DNA from: Favolaschia claudopus | Taxonomy: Eukaryota; Basidiomycota; Agaricomycetes; Agaricales; Mycenaceae | NCBI GenBank assembly: GCA_037176885.1 | Contig: JAWWNJ010000241.1 | Coordinates: forward strand, 62,001-126,000 | Reading direction: 5' to 3' | DNA: 64,000 nucleotides | Shown here: positions 1 to 8,960 of the stretch, piece after piece | Numbering within the stretch: the stretch's first letter is position 1 | How the letters are laid out: the number at the start of each line of letters is the position of its first letter | The notes under the pieces: model-generated | Seen by the model: only the letters and a program-made list of their open reading frames with translations | Told to the model about the DNA's origin: nothing | Database searches by the model: none | Program-made: the position numbers and the translations under genes

Positions 1-142
1 CAACTATCCACGTTTCAGGCGTACTGAGGCGGCATCACGCTGAATGTCAATGGGAGGGGGGTCGAGGCTGCGCATCGCCTGCTCTGCGCTATCGCCACGG
101 TATTTGGTTCGACTGAACAACTCGTCAGGGGTCATATCGAGT

Positions 143-1303
143 TCAAGTCCTGGACGCAGGGCTAGAGTTGGTGGAAACGGAAGGGGAGTTCTGTGCGTGT
201 GCAAGAGCAGCTTGCTCCTCACGAAAAGCAAGGCTAGCAACGAGAGCTGGAGGCGGATGGGGTTGGCAGTAGGCAGCAGCAAAGGCCTCAGTGACTTCCG
301 GCGACAAGGTATCCATGTTGATCTCATTGGGGAGGTCAAGCATGGCAGAGAAAGCATGTTCGCCAGTGGCGGCAAAGGCAACAGTTTCCGAGTCCGATTC
401 CCGAGCATCCGAAGCAACCTGGGCGTTGTCCTCGCGATTACGAAGAATACGACGGCGGACATCGTCGGGCATGATCGAAATGAAGAATTGGGCAAAATGA
501 CCGGGAAGACCGCATCTATAGCAGACGTCGGTGCGATTCTTCGTGTTGGTCCAGTCAAATTTGTCGTTAGAGGTAGAATGCGAGTGGGAGTGGGAATAGG
601 GTTTTCCGGATGAGGTACGTTGGGTCCGATTGCGAGCGAGATGAGCTTCAGCAACAATATCTTCACCCCCGTGATTCGGATTATAGGCTGCGAAGGTGTT
701 CCGAGCAGCCTGGATAAGCGAATCAGAACGCTGAAGATCAGAGCGTTCCCAAGCATTGATGGCATTGATCATGGACTGGACATCACGCTGGGGGGACTGG
801 TGCTGCAGGATAGTGATGATGGGTGAATACGCGGAGGAAAGACCGCTCAGGATTTTATCCTGAACCATGTGAGCCGGCAGGGTCGCAGCAATGGCGGTGA
901 GACGGTTCTCTGCAGTGACGACGGCCTGGAGAAACGTATCGGCGGGCTGCATGACATTGTGGGAGACCCCATGGAACTTGGACATCAAGGTGGAGCGAGT
1001 AGCGGGATCGGCGGTGGTGTAGTACGAATCCAAAGTGGCCCAAAGCAAACGACCGTTAACACCAAGGCTGGCATTATTGATCTTTTCCTTCACGCTCTGG
1101 CTCAGGGTGAGATAGAGCATCCCATGAGCTTTAGCATTGTTTTGGGACCAAGTGCGCAACTGTACGGCACCGTTTGGAACATTAACCAGGGGATCGACCG
1201 CATCCCAAAGACCTTCAGTCAACAACAAAGACGAGGCATCAGCCTTCCAAGTCCAAAAATTCTCCGCTCCTTCAAGTTTCGAGATATCCGATGGTTTAAC
1301 CAT
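143..1303 (-). CDS. Copia-type gag-like protein with UBN2-like domain and damaged zinc knuckle
   Basis: 386 codons from the ATG at 1303; the frame is open further upstream, but the sequence after this start (MVKPSDISKLEGAENFWTWK) is the usual beginning of Copia gag proteins of the UBN2/Retrotran_gag_2 type. In the family this protein packages element RNA into particles. About residues 10-230 carry the helical gag region, with a W-rich start and the NRLTAIAATLPAHMVQDKIL stretch. A CX2CX4HX4C zinc knuckle is expected near residue 270; the sequence reads CYRCGLPGHFAQFF, so the last Cys is Phe. No protease, integrase or RT follows before the window edge, so it is either the left part of an element or a solo gag gene. 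The domain call is by recognition; the Cys loss is read directly. Confidence 0.75.
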   Translation of the reverse strand: MVKPSDISKLEGAENFWTWKADASSLLLTEGLWDAVDPLVNVPNGAVQLRTWSQNNAKAHGMLYLTLSQSVKEKINNASLGVNGRLLWATLDSYYTTADPATRSTLMSKFHGVSHNVMQPADTFLQAVVTAENRLTAIAATLPAHMVQDKILSGLSSAYSPIITILQHQSPQRDVQSMINAINAWERSDLQRSDSLIQAARNTFAAYNPNHGGEDIVAEAHLARNRTQRTSSGKPYSHSHSHSTSNDKFDWTNTKNRTDVCYRCGLPGHFAQFFISIMPDDVRRRILRNREDNAQVASDARESDSETVAFAATGEHAFSAMLDLPNEINMDTLSPEVTEAFAAAYCQPHPPPALVASLAFREEQAALAHAQNSPSVSTNSSPASRT

Positions 1304-2035
1304 GGTCGACGCGAATCCGAGATGCAGTGAAAGATAGACAAAGAGATTGGTGCGAAAACCGGGTGCTGATCGTGACAGCGAGCAATTAACAAGAAGTCCT
1401 GGATAGATCTTCAAAAGGTAGCGAGCTATAGGCCCATAACCTGTTGGATATCGACACCGGGGCAGCGACGCGCAGAGGCTGGATGAGTGCAAAAGACAAA
1501 AATCGATGATTTCTATCACTAGTTTACATGAGGTTATCGCGTGTTGAACGCGGATCTACGGACCGTCTCGGCTGGACCACAACACACTTCAACACAGTAC
1601 GGGCGGTATGGCAAATGTTGCCCTTAGTGACGGACTTTGGGGGGACAGGGTGACTGACGATGATGTCGGGCCCTCACGGATGAGCCCCAAACGTCAGTTA
1701 CCACCGATTGCGGAGGATTCAGACGAGGAGCACATGCAAGGTACTCCCAAGCTTCAGCAGCGATCTCCCCCGAAAAATGGACGGACTCAATGAATAATCA
1801 AGCACAAGTCAATGGGTTTGGGCGACAATTGCGCATATGGAGCCAAAATCTTAACAAATCCCTCGATGCGCAGACTGACTTTTTAAATTCTTTCAGCCCC
1901 AATTATTATCTCCGGCGTCCATACACTTTTTCTCTGCTGAGTAGAAGACCCGGGGGGTCCAAAGCTAACCCTGCAGCCTAGCCTTGAGACCGGGGCTTCG
2001 TGTCGTCGGGTCTGCCGCATTGTGCGAACGCAGCC
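1304..2035. other. No gene recognised (flank of the gag-like gene)
   Basis: This stretch holds the 5' side of the gag-like gene and only short open frames. A 61-codon acidic frame at 1608-1793 has no recognisable domain and no supporting splice signals. Confidence 0.5.
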
Positions 2036-2290
2036 TGCGCTGTTGAAATAGCTGCCGCAGAACTAGCGGCCAAACGAGATAGCGGGGTGGTAGCGGGGAA
2101 GTCCCTTGCAAACGCGCAAGGGGATTCAGCATTACAAACGAGAATGTAAGTACATCGGATAGGCGGAATAATAAAAGCCGAAGAGTAATACAGAATCGCG
2201 TACGTCCGCGATTCAACGGGACGTGCGCAGCAGCGGGCGGGTCAGCTGAGTCGGGGCAGTGCGAGTCGGAACGCTCCAGATCGTGAGCGT
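2036..2290. repeat. Dispersed repeat, copy 1 (copy 2 at 32694-33540)
   Basis: About 250 bp matches 32694-32861 plus 33485-33540 closely, including the words ctgttgaaatagctgccgca and gtgcgcagcagcgggcgggt. Copy 2 is split by a 615-bp hAT-type MITE; this copy is the empty-site version and so proves that insertion. I cannot assign the family. It has no coding signal of its own. Confidence 0.85.
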
Positions 2291-3207
2291 GGACGTCGCC
2301 ACCGCATAGCCCCCTCCCTCTGCACCCTTAGTCTCTCCTAGACAGACGCTCTATGTGCACCAGCTCGGTGCCCTCGCTACATAGACTGCACCCTCGCCCG
2401 CTCCCAATCCGAGTGCAGTTTGTTGGGACATCCCACGTTCGTGTTGTCTCGGGCTGCGGTTTTCGCTTTGGCGGCACACATTACACACACTCTCACCTCC
2501 CGTTCTTTCTGCTTATATTATTATAAGGTACACCACCGCGAAGTTGACACGCAAATATGGCGTGTGACATGATGTCACCCGGACAATGAGAGGTCACACG
2601 TCAAAATCACATCAGCCTTAAGCTGGCCACGACGCAAAAAACATGCACCACGCTTTTTTAGCGCTATTGTAGCGTCCCGTAGACATATGATAGCATTTCT
2701 TCCATTCATATCACACTGACATCTCACATTTAATATACTTGATTGTGTTATCATGATCACATTTGGATACAGAGCTCCAGGAAGGGAGAAATGAATTGTG
2801 GCGGAAATGTATATACATCGTACAGAGAAGAATTACAGAGAAGAATCCATTATGCACAGCGACCTCCAATCACACCCAACAAAGCTCACCTGCTCACCAT
2901 AATGTTCTGCCCTCCCGAAGAGCTTGACAGTGAAGCGGCTGCACTGTACAAACTTTGGCTGAGATTAACGGTGGCATATTTAAGAGAAACACCATACACA
3001 CACCTTATTCCTGTTGCCACTTATAACAATTGAAAGCAGGAAAGTAAGAGCTGTTGGTATGTCAGTTATGGGGAGGGCCGCAATGATAAGCAGACGCACC
3101 AAGGGTGTATGCGAGAAAGCAGGAGCTTGAGAGCGCAGGGTGGCAGGGGATCTATCAGAAAAATCAGACCAAGCTCAGGCCGAAGGAGGATGGAGAAGTT
3201 ACATGGC
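2291..3207. other. No gene recognised
   Basis: Mixed-composition sequence with short open frames only. The 96-codon frame at 2743-3033 shows no domain I recognise. Confidence 0.4.
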
Positions 3208-3456
3208 CACTGTGCAGTCAAAGTATCATGAAATTCCTCATGTTTTTCACGACGATTCATTAGAAAGTTCACGATGAATTGTCACGAAATTCATGATGCA
3301 GTCTTGAAATTCACGACGCAACATCATGAAAGTGCATCGTGAAATTCATTACGGTTATGGGAACATTCATGACGTTATTTTCATGATGTTTTGTTGTGGA
3401 TTCATGACGATAACATCATGGTTTTAGCGATGAAAAGAAGCAAAAATATGAAAATA

Positions 3457-3690
3457 AGAAATTGACACCAGGCGGAATCGAACGCATGACCTCATTTTAT
3501 CACCGCGATAACGAAAGGCAAGTGCATACAGTGGCGGCGGTATCCGATGCCACCCCCCAAAAAAATGATGGGGCCCCAATCGACTCCACTTGCATCAAAA
3601 GTTCCAGAAATGGGCTGTTCTATTTTTAGGGGTGGCATCAGATGGCGCCGCCACTGTACATCCAAGTCAGCCAGGACAGATTTTATTAAT
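3457..3690 (-). repeat. tRNA-like core of the 3208-4073 element
   Basis: Read on the minus strand, with the nested MITE at 3529-3656 removed, the sequence has an A-box-like TGGCTGACTTGG, a GCACTTGCC segment and a B-box-like GCGTTCGATTCC followed by GCC. This resembles the D and T arms of a tRNA but no full cloverleaf can be drawn, so it is a tRNA-derived relic and not a working tRNA. A similar core sits in the element at 13076-13845, and a less similar one at 55100-55490. Confidence 0.55.
3529..3656. mobile_element. 128-bp TA-flanked MITE nested in the tRNA-like core
   Basis: The ends are inverted repeats starting CAGTGGCGGCG and containing TGATGCCACCCC or ATGCCACCCC; TA flanks both sides (3527-3528, 3657-3658). 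CAGT ends with a TA duplication are typical of Tc1/mariner-type MITEs. Removing it joins the two halves of the tRNA-like core. Confidence 0.85.
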
Positions 3691-4550
3691 ACTGGCTTGT
3701 TACACCATATATGCACCGGCATCGAGTGAGTCCGAGTACTGAACCCGTTTCAGATATTACTTTGCCAGCTTTTGGCCACCTTCTTCAACCCCTCTTTACA
3801 TTAGGGAGGGTAGAGGATGTGTGAGTAGGATATTGAGTACATTATGTACTCAACAACCTGGCTAGTGGACTTGGCAAAAATTCGACAGTCTTGCATGATG
3901 AAATTCATGATGTTTTGTCATGAATTTATATGCTCAACAACTATCGTAAAAATGAGTTTCTGAGCATCGTGAAAGGCATCTTGAATTTCATGATGTGGTT
4001 CATGACAAAACATCAGGAATCTTGAAATTCCTCATTATTGTTTTGAATTTCATGACAAATACTTCACACAGTGGGCGGATTGGGTTAACTCAGAAGAGAG
4101 CGAGAAATTGAGTGGTGGAGGAGACGGTGGCAAGGAGGATGGTGGTAGTGGGAGAGGGAGAGGTGTGGTGCGGTGTTTGTGACGTGTCAACCTTATAACC
4201 GAGCCGGAAGTGGCCGGAGAAGACCGCGGGCTTGATGTGAGAACAATGGCCGCCGGACATGCAAAATTTACGCAAGTGGCCTGATTTGCATCCAGTTGGC
4301 GCTTCAGTGCACAAGCTAGGGAGATGTCACACATCACACGCAAACTCAACATCACATTCCGTCGGTGGTGTACAGTAGACCCCATCCACCATCGACGAAC
4401 ATCACATGATATTTCCTTTTTCGTCTGACTTCCACCAAACTCATTCGTAGAGTCACTTGTAGCTCTAGAAGTAGTTTGCATGCATTTGAACAAATTGGTC
4501 GAGGGAATCTGGCTCATTCTTCCTCGTTATTATAATAATAACAAGTACTC

Positions 4551-4573
4551 GCCGGAGCGCTTCGCGCTCCGGC
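4551..4573. other. GC-rich perfect hairpin near the Helitron fragment
   Basis: GCCGGAGCGC and GCGCTCCGGC form a 10-bp perfect stem around a 3-base loop. Helitrons carry a short GC-rich hairpin just inside their 3' end, and the Helitron helicase remnant on the minus strand ends about 350 bp to the right, so this could mark its terminus. No clear CTRR end follows, so the link is an inference. Confidence 0.35.
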
Positions 4574-4689
4574 TCCTGCTTGATAAGAAAATTGTTATCT
4601 CAATCTTTCTCCGATCCTTTCAATTTCAATGTTAGAGTAAAAGTTCTTTCCAGACTATATTACTTGTGGGACTATTTATCTCGTCAATA

Positions 4690-4889
4690 GAGAGTTTGTG
4701 CGAGCGACCCAGGTCGCTCTTCGACCGCTCAGATCTCCGCAACGACAGATACCAGGTGGGAGCTCTAAGCGACCTGGAAGAGTATTGCCATGGGGCATTC
4801 CTAGGTCGCTGGAACCTCACACCTGAGACTGCTCGTTGTCGAGATCTGAGCAGTCCCAAAGCGACCCGGGTCGCTTTGCACAAACCCGC
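4690..4889. mobile_element. 200-bp TA-flanked MITE, copy 1 (copy 2 at 19352-19551)
   Basis: The left end GAGAGTTTGTGC and the reverse-complemented right end GCGGGTTTGTGC form inverted repeats that continue through AGCGACCC. TA flanks both ends (4688-4689 and 4890-4891). Copy 2 has exactly the same length and about four differences. The MITE interrupts the Helitron helicase remnant, whose frame continues on its right side. Confidence 0.85.
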
Positions 4890-4891
4890 TA

Positions 4892-6256
4892 ATGTACTTC
4901 AATATCAGCACACTTTCAGCATCTGGTACTCGAGTCATAGCTGAATACAATTGTCCATGTGAGAAAACTGCCCGGCGAAGATCCAAGGCCAATTTTGTGA
5001 CGGTCAACCCCTGACATCCATTGAAAGTGGTAGCGTAACAGAGAGCGAGCGGAATTTGCTTCCTGTGAACAATGATATTGTGGCCTTGTGGTTGAAAATG
5101 AAAGTTGATGCGTGGGATGTGCAACCGTATCTAATGGTTGAACAATTCAGGATTTCCGAGTCAGAGAAACAAATCAAACTTTAACACATACTGGATTGAT
5201 GGCTACGCCTGCGACAATGGAGGGGATTGTTTCTATTTCCACTTCACTCTCGTAATCTTCGTCAGACTGCGAGAGGCGTCGAAGTTTCGTGTAAAGCGGC
5301 AAATGCTCCGATCTTCAAGTTGAGCTCATGGGGCGGAATCCCAGGTTCCTGCAAAGAATTCAAGAAATCTGGGTCGGAAAGTACTGCGGAGTGCGCTTCG
5401 GGTGTAGTTCCTTCATCACCTTCAACTGTGTCACTGCTAAGATGAGTTCGACCTGGTCCTGGAACAATGTCCAGGATGGTTGAGTTGAACGTGTCGACAT
5501 ATGCGTTGAAGGGGCTGAGGATCGCGCGTTGAATACATTGTTCCGGAAACATTAAGATGTCGACTGGGAAGACAAAGTCAATGACTTCTTCGACTGAGCT
5601 GGCGTGAGGTAGTCGTGTTAAGTCTACACTGCCATCAGTGACGTTGTCACCAATAGAGTCCAGGAACTGAGAAAATTCAGGATCGTTGCGTTGGCGGATT
5701 GACCCATGGAGTCGTAGAATTTCAAATCGCTGGAAAATTGGCTGGGTTCTCAGAGATGCATTGCATATTGCTGTTCGTCCTCCAAAACTCACCACAGGAG
5801 CAACCTATGAATCAGTTAGGAAAGGTACTCTAGTCAGCTATGAGAACGGTGATTACTTGCCTGGCGAAAATCTCCAACGGTGATTAACATTCGTCCTCCC
5901 CATAGAGTCTGGGCATGGCCAGTGATTTCCCTCATGAGACGGTCTGCCCAGTCGAAGGCTTTGAAGTGTTGGGCTCCAATTTCATCGATGATATGGCATT
6001 TTGCGACACTCAGCAACTTTGCGCGGTCACTTTTGGGTCGGACCAGCGATCTCAAAAATGGAGAGTATTCGTCAACTGGAATTCCATAGAGATAGTGGCA
6101 TGTTTTTCCTCCGGGGTAATTCTTTGCAGCAAATGCCGACGACGCAGAGATGAGAACGATTTCATCGAGTTTCCGCAGAGCACCTATGTAGTCTCGGATA
6201 CCCAGACCTTCCTGCGTAATCCTTGTTGGCGTAGTTTACGCAGAGCCGGAGCTCTT
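4892..6256 (-). pseudogene. Helitron helicase (PIF1-like), C-terminal half
   Basis: Several minus-strand blocks read as the rolling-circle transposon helicase. Near 6150-5870 is a GK(T)-downstream region (ISASSAFAAKNYPGGKTCH), the Walker B motif HIIDEIG and motif III GDFRQ. Near 5795-5262 is a middle block with LRLHGSIRQRNDPEFSQFLD. Near 5124-4892 is the last block with CYATTFNGCQGLTVTKLALD and FSHGQLYSAMTRV (motifs V-VI). The Walker A part is missing: upstream sequence is replaced by a segment with a DUF6589-like gene, beyond which the N-terminal half resumes at 8371-8960. The 3' end is cut by the MITE at 4690-4889. In the family this enzyme drives strand displacement in Helitron transposition; here it cannot be made whole. 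Confidence 0.8.
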
Positions 6257-6368
6257 TCCTAATCTGACAGTTTTGACGTTTGATTGATTTTCGTGATGAT
6301 GGATGTGGGGACTTAGGAAGGTCTGGGCCACTTCCATTGGAGGACCTACCATAACCCCGCCGCTTGCT

Positions 6369-8088
6369 ATGTCCAACGTCGACGCTGTATTAGGGCACTC
6401 GTCATCGAGCAATACACAATCTACGAGCTCAGAACACATCGAAAGCTTCCCACGAGCCGCCGCCGAGTCAGATCTGCTCTCAATCGGCCGCGATGAGCGT
6501 GTTTCGGAGGTATCGAGCAAGAGCAGCATTGAGCCGTCACTCGCCCTCGACGATGACGATGAGCACGATCTTCCTGAGCTTGACTCGGATGATGACAACC
6601 TGGAGGAAGACATCAACACGGACTCGGAGCCCAGTCAATCGCGCTGCCCATCACCAACGCCATCCATTGACGGCGATGAAGAGCTTGACCCCGATGAGTT
6701 GAAAGCTGGCACCACTGATTCCGCCGAGTCTCCCCAGGTCCTTCGCACGCGAGCCCTACGACAGACACTTGAGCAGCTGTCCGAAGATGAGATTGAGCGC
6801 CGGATGCTTGCAAATCTCGAGGCACTTAAGAACACTGGCTTTGATCTCGCACTAATGCTAGACTTTCTGTGCGATGGGAAATACACCACTCGCAACGCAA
6901 CAATCCGCTATGCACGAACGGCCCTCATGTGTAGCGATGAGCTACTTAACATCTTCCGCTGCTGCTTGAAGCCTCCGCGATGGAGTGCCTCTGCAAAGAA
7001 GAAGCGTGCAACGGGCGGTCGGAAAGGGCTTGCTCCAGTAGCAGTGGATTGGTGCCTAGAGGTCATGCACAAGGAGATGGATGCCTTGGGTCCGCTTCTG
7101 ACCACCGACACTGCAACAGATGTACGGGCTGAGAGCTTGACAGGTTTTACATTTCTCGAGCTTCATGCACGCATGTCTGTTGTTGCTCCGACCCTCGTCC
7201 AGTTTATGGACTCGCTTCCTAGGCGGCGTTCTTCCCCAGTTGTAAGTAAATCTATATTGTATACATTCAAGCTCAAACTGCTTCTAGATCACGGTCACCA
7301 CCATCTCTCAGCTCATGTACCAAAACAATTGGTCCAACAACCGTCTCCAAAAGACATTTTCAATCTACTTCAAATTCAAGGGTCTGACTGCAAAAGGATT
7401 TGATGTCCTTCATGCGCTCGGGCTGGTGATGAGCCATTCATGGATCAGCAAGGCGATTCGTCGTATGTCACGGATGACACTTGACGAGCTGCGCGAGCTG
7501 GTGCAAAAATACCCCTGGGTGCTCACCTATGACAATGTTGTTATCCTGTTCAAGATCTTCTCGCAACGTCTCGAAAACCTGCAGAAGCTTACAAGCGGAA
7601 CAGCGGCAACAGCATATCTCAAACCCGGTGCGACTCCCCTCCCCGCAAGTGCAACTCAAGATTTGAAAGAGCAACGTGCTGCGAACCTCGACTCGCCAAT
7701 AACTATTCGACGTGTCCTTGACCTTGCAGCTGTCGGCAACAAGAAGTTGCGGCCCTATTATGCTTGGCTGCTTCTCGCTGCGCTTATTCACTCTCCTGAC
7801 TTTGACCTCTCCACATACAAATTCAAAGATCACACTCTCCTCCAAAAACCACCCCCTCTTAATCCTCTTCCTATTGGCAAAGATGCGAAGTCAATGCAGT
7901 TTCTGCTTAGCTCCGTTAATCAGCCAGAGGCTTCAAGGGTCAAGATTGATGCTACATGTACTATTACTTCGGCTATAATTACTTGTGCCTCCTCTTTCTG
8001 GTCAACCCTATTTAAATGTAAGATATGGTCTGTAGTTGACTGGGCAGGGGCTTGGGTCTGTGGTTTAACTTTTGGAAGTCATGATTAA
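6369..8088 (+). CDS. DUF6589-like protein, N-terminal part
   Basis: Exon 1 runs from the ATG at 6369 to 7241; a 45-bp GT-AG intron (7242-7286) joins it to exon 2, open to 8088. The first 120 residues are acidic and Ser-rich (low complexity). Then come LLANLE-type helices with TTRNATIRYARTALMCSDEL and, in exon 2, SHSWISKAIRRMS and the family-like block VLTYDNVVILFKIFSQRLEN followed by GTAATAYL. I recognise this pattern from DUF6589 proteins, which are abundant in mushroom genomes and have no proven function; a transposon origin is suspected. The usual C-terminal half is absent; after NQPEAS the frame loses family resemblance. The gene lies inside a split Helitron helicase and runs opposite to it. 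A DUF6589 C-terminal fragment occurs separately near 19 kb. Confidence 0.6.
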
Positions 8089-8224
8089 AATGTGGGAGAA
8101 GTGAGATTAAAACTCAGCAATGAAAGCCCCTACTTCCACCTTAATTAGTGTGGCCTTTTTACCTGTATGACTGGATAATATCTTTGTGAATTCTTCCCTC
8201 TCACACAATCCAGTACACGAGAGA

Positions 8225-8335
8225 AGTTGAAAAAAAAAAAAAGGGGGACCACCTCCCGGAATTGAACCCTCGTCCATCAAATCGTCACGTGATGTGTCTG
8301 GGGAGGGTCGAGCTAAGGGAGCTGGGTTTTCCAAG
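8225..8335 (-). repeat. tRNA-like sequence with T-run
   Basis: On the minus strand, TTAGCTCGACCC (A-box-like) is followed by GAGGGTTCAATTCCGGGAGG (B-box-like, T-arm shape) and then an uninterrupted run of about 13 T, a classical Pol III stop signal. The 5' acceptor arm does not pair with GGTGGTCCC at the 3' side, so I read it as a tRNA-derived SINE-like relic and not a tRNA gene. Confidence 0.45.
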
Positions 8336-8370
8336 TCTGCAACCTCCATAATCCGGTCGTAGATCTCTCT

Positions 8371-8960
8371 CTATACCATGGTCTTTGTTGATATGCTTTC
8401 TCTTCTACGATGGCGTCTACGGCTTACCTGCTCTAATGTCAAACTTGCATGAAAAGACCAAAGATTTGTCGGGTCTCCACCCCAGCGCAAACGCTCTGCA
8501 TAGACCTCTTCTTGTCGTTCTGCAGGTTTTGGTAGTCCAATTTCAGTCAAGGTTTTTCCAAGTCCTTGCAGTAACTTTTGTATGGCAATTAAGAGCTCAT
8601 TGAAAATCAGTTGTTCGTTGGGTCTCGACGTGACTCTCAACATTCGATCCCGAATATCAGCAGCCATTTCAGCCTGGTGGTCTTCCCAGATGGTCATCAC
8701 AGGATTCCCTTCCACGGCAAGTAGCGCGAATAGCCATCTTAGCTGTGATGGGGCTGCGCCAAAATCCAGTAGCTCTTCAAATGCTAGTACACCTTCATTC
8801 TTGCAATTGTTGTCTAATAATCCCATGGCTTGTGCTGCTTCTTGGTGTGTTGCATATACCAGCACGCCAAGGCCACCAAAGGTCCGGAAAGGAGACCAAA
8901 AGCAGCCCAGCTGAGCGAAGCTCCAAGGGCCAAAGGCCCGCGCGAGGGCGACTGACGGCC
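8371..8960 (-). pseudogene. Helitron helicase, N-terminal-side block
   Basis: The minus frame contains FRTFGG followed by YATHQEAAQAMGLLDNNC, then LRWLFALLAVEGNP, LWEDH-like IWEDHQAEMAADIRDRM and LLQGLGKTLTEIGLPKP. These are the conserved helical blocks just upstream of the PIF1 ATPase core in Helitron helicases. It ends at an apparent intron donor after NLWSFHASLTLEQ. The ATPase core resumes only at 6256 and leftwards, and Walker A is missing between the two. The block shows no stop codons but cannot be part of a working gene. Confidence 0.7.

Larger units (their letters stand above)
3208..4073. mobile_element. 866-bp non-autonomous element with CACTGTG ends, GGC target duplication and tRNA-like core
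   Basis: The left end reads CACTGTG and then, after a short gap, AAGTAT and CATGAAATTC. The right end, reverse-complemented, starts CACTGTGTGAAGTATTTG followed by TCATGAAATTC. GGC lies directly outside both ends (3205-3207 and 4074-4076), a 3-bp target duplication. CACTA/EnSpm (CMC) elements have CACT(A/G) ends and 3-bp duplications, so that superfamily is inferred. Both sides are packed with the near-palindromic words TTCATGATG, CATGAAATTC and TCACGA. The middle holds a tRNA-like sequence on the minus strand and a nested MITE. No transposase is encoded. Confidence 0.7.

Noticed and set aside
4..765. 253-codon minus-strand frame at the window start
   Set aside because: Overlaps the gag-like gene in another frame and has no recognisable motif.
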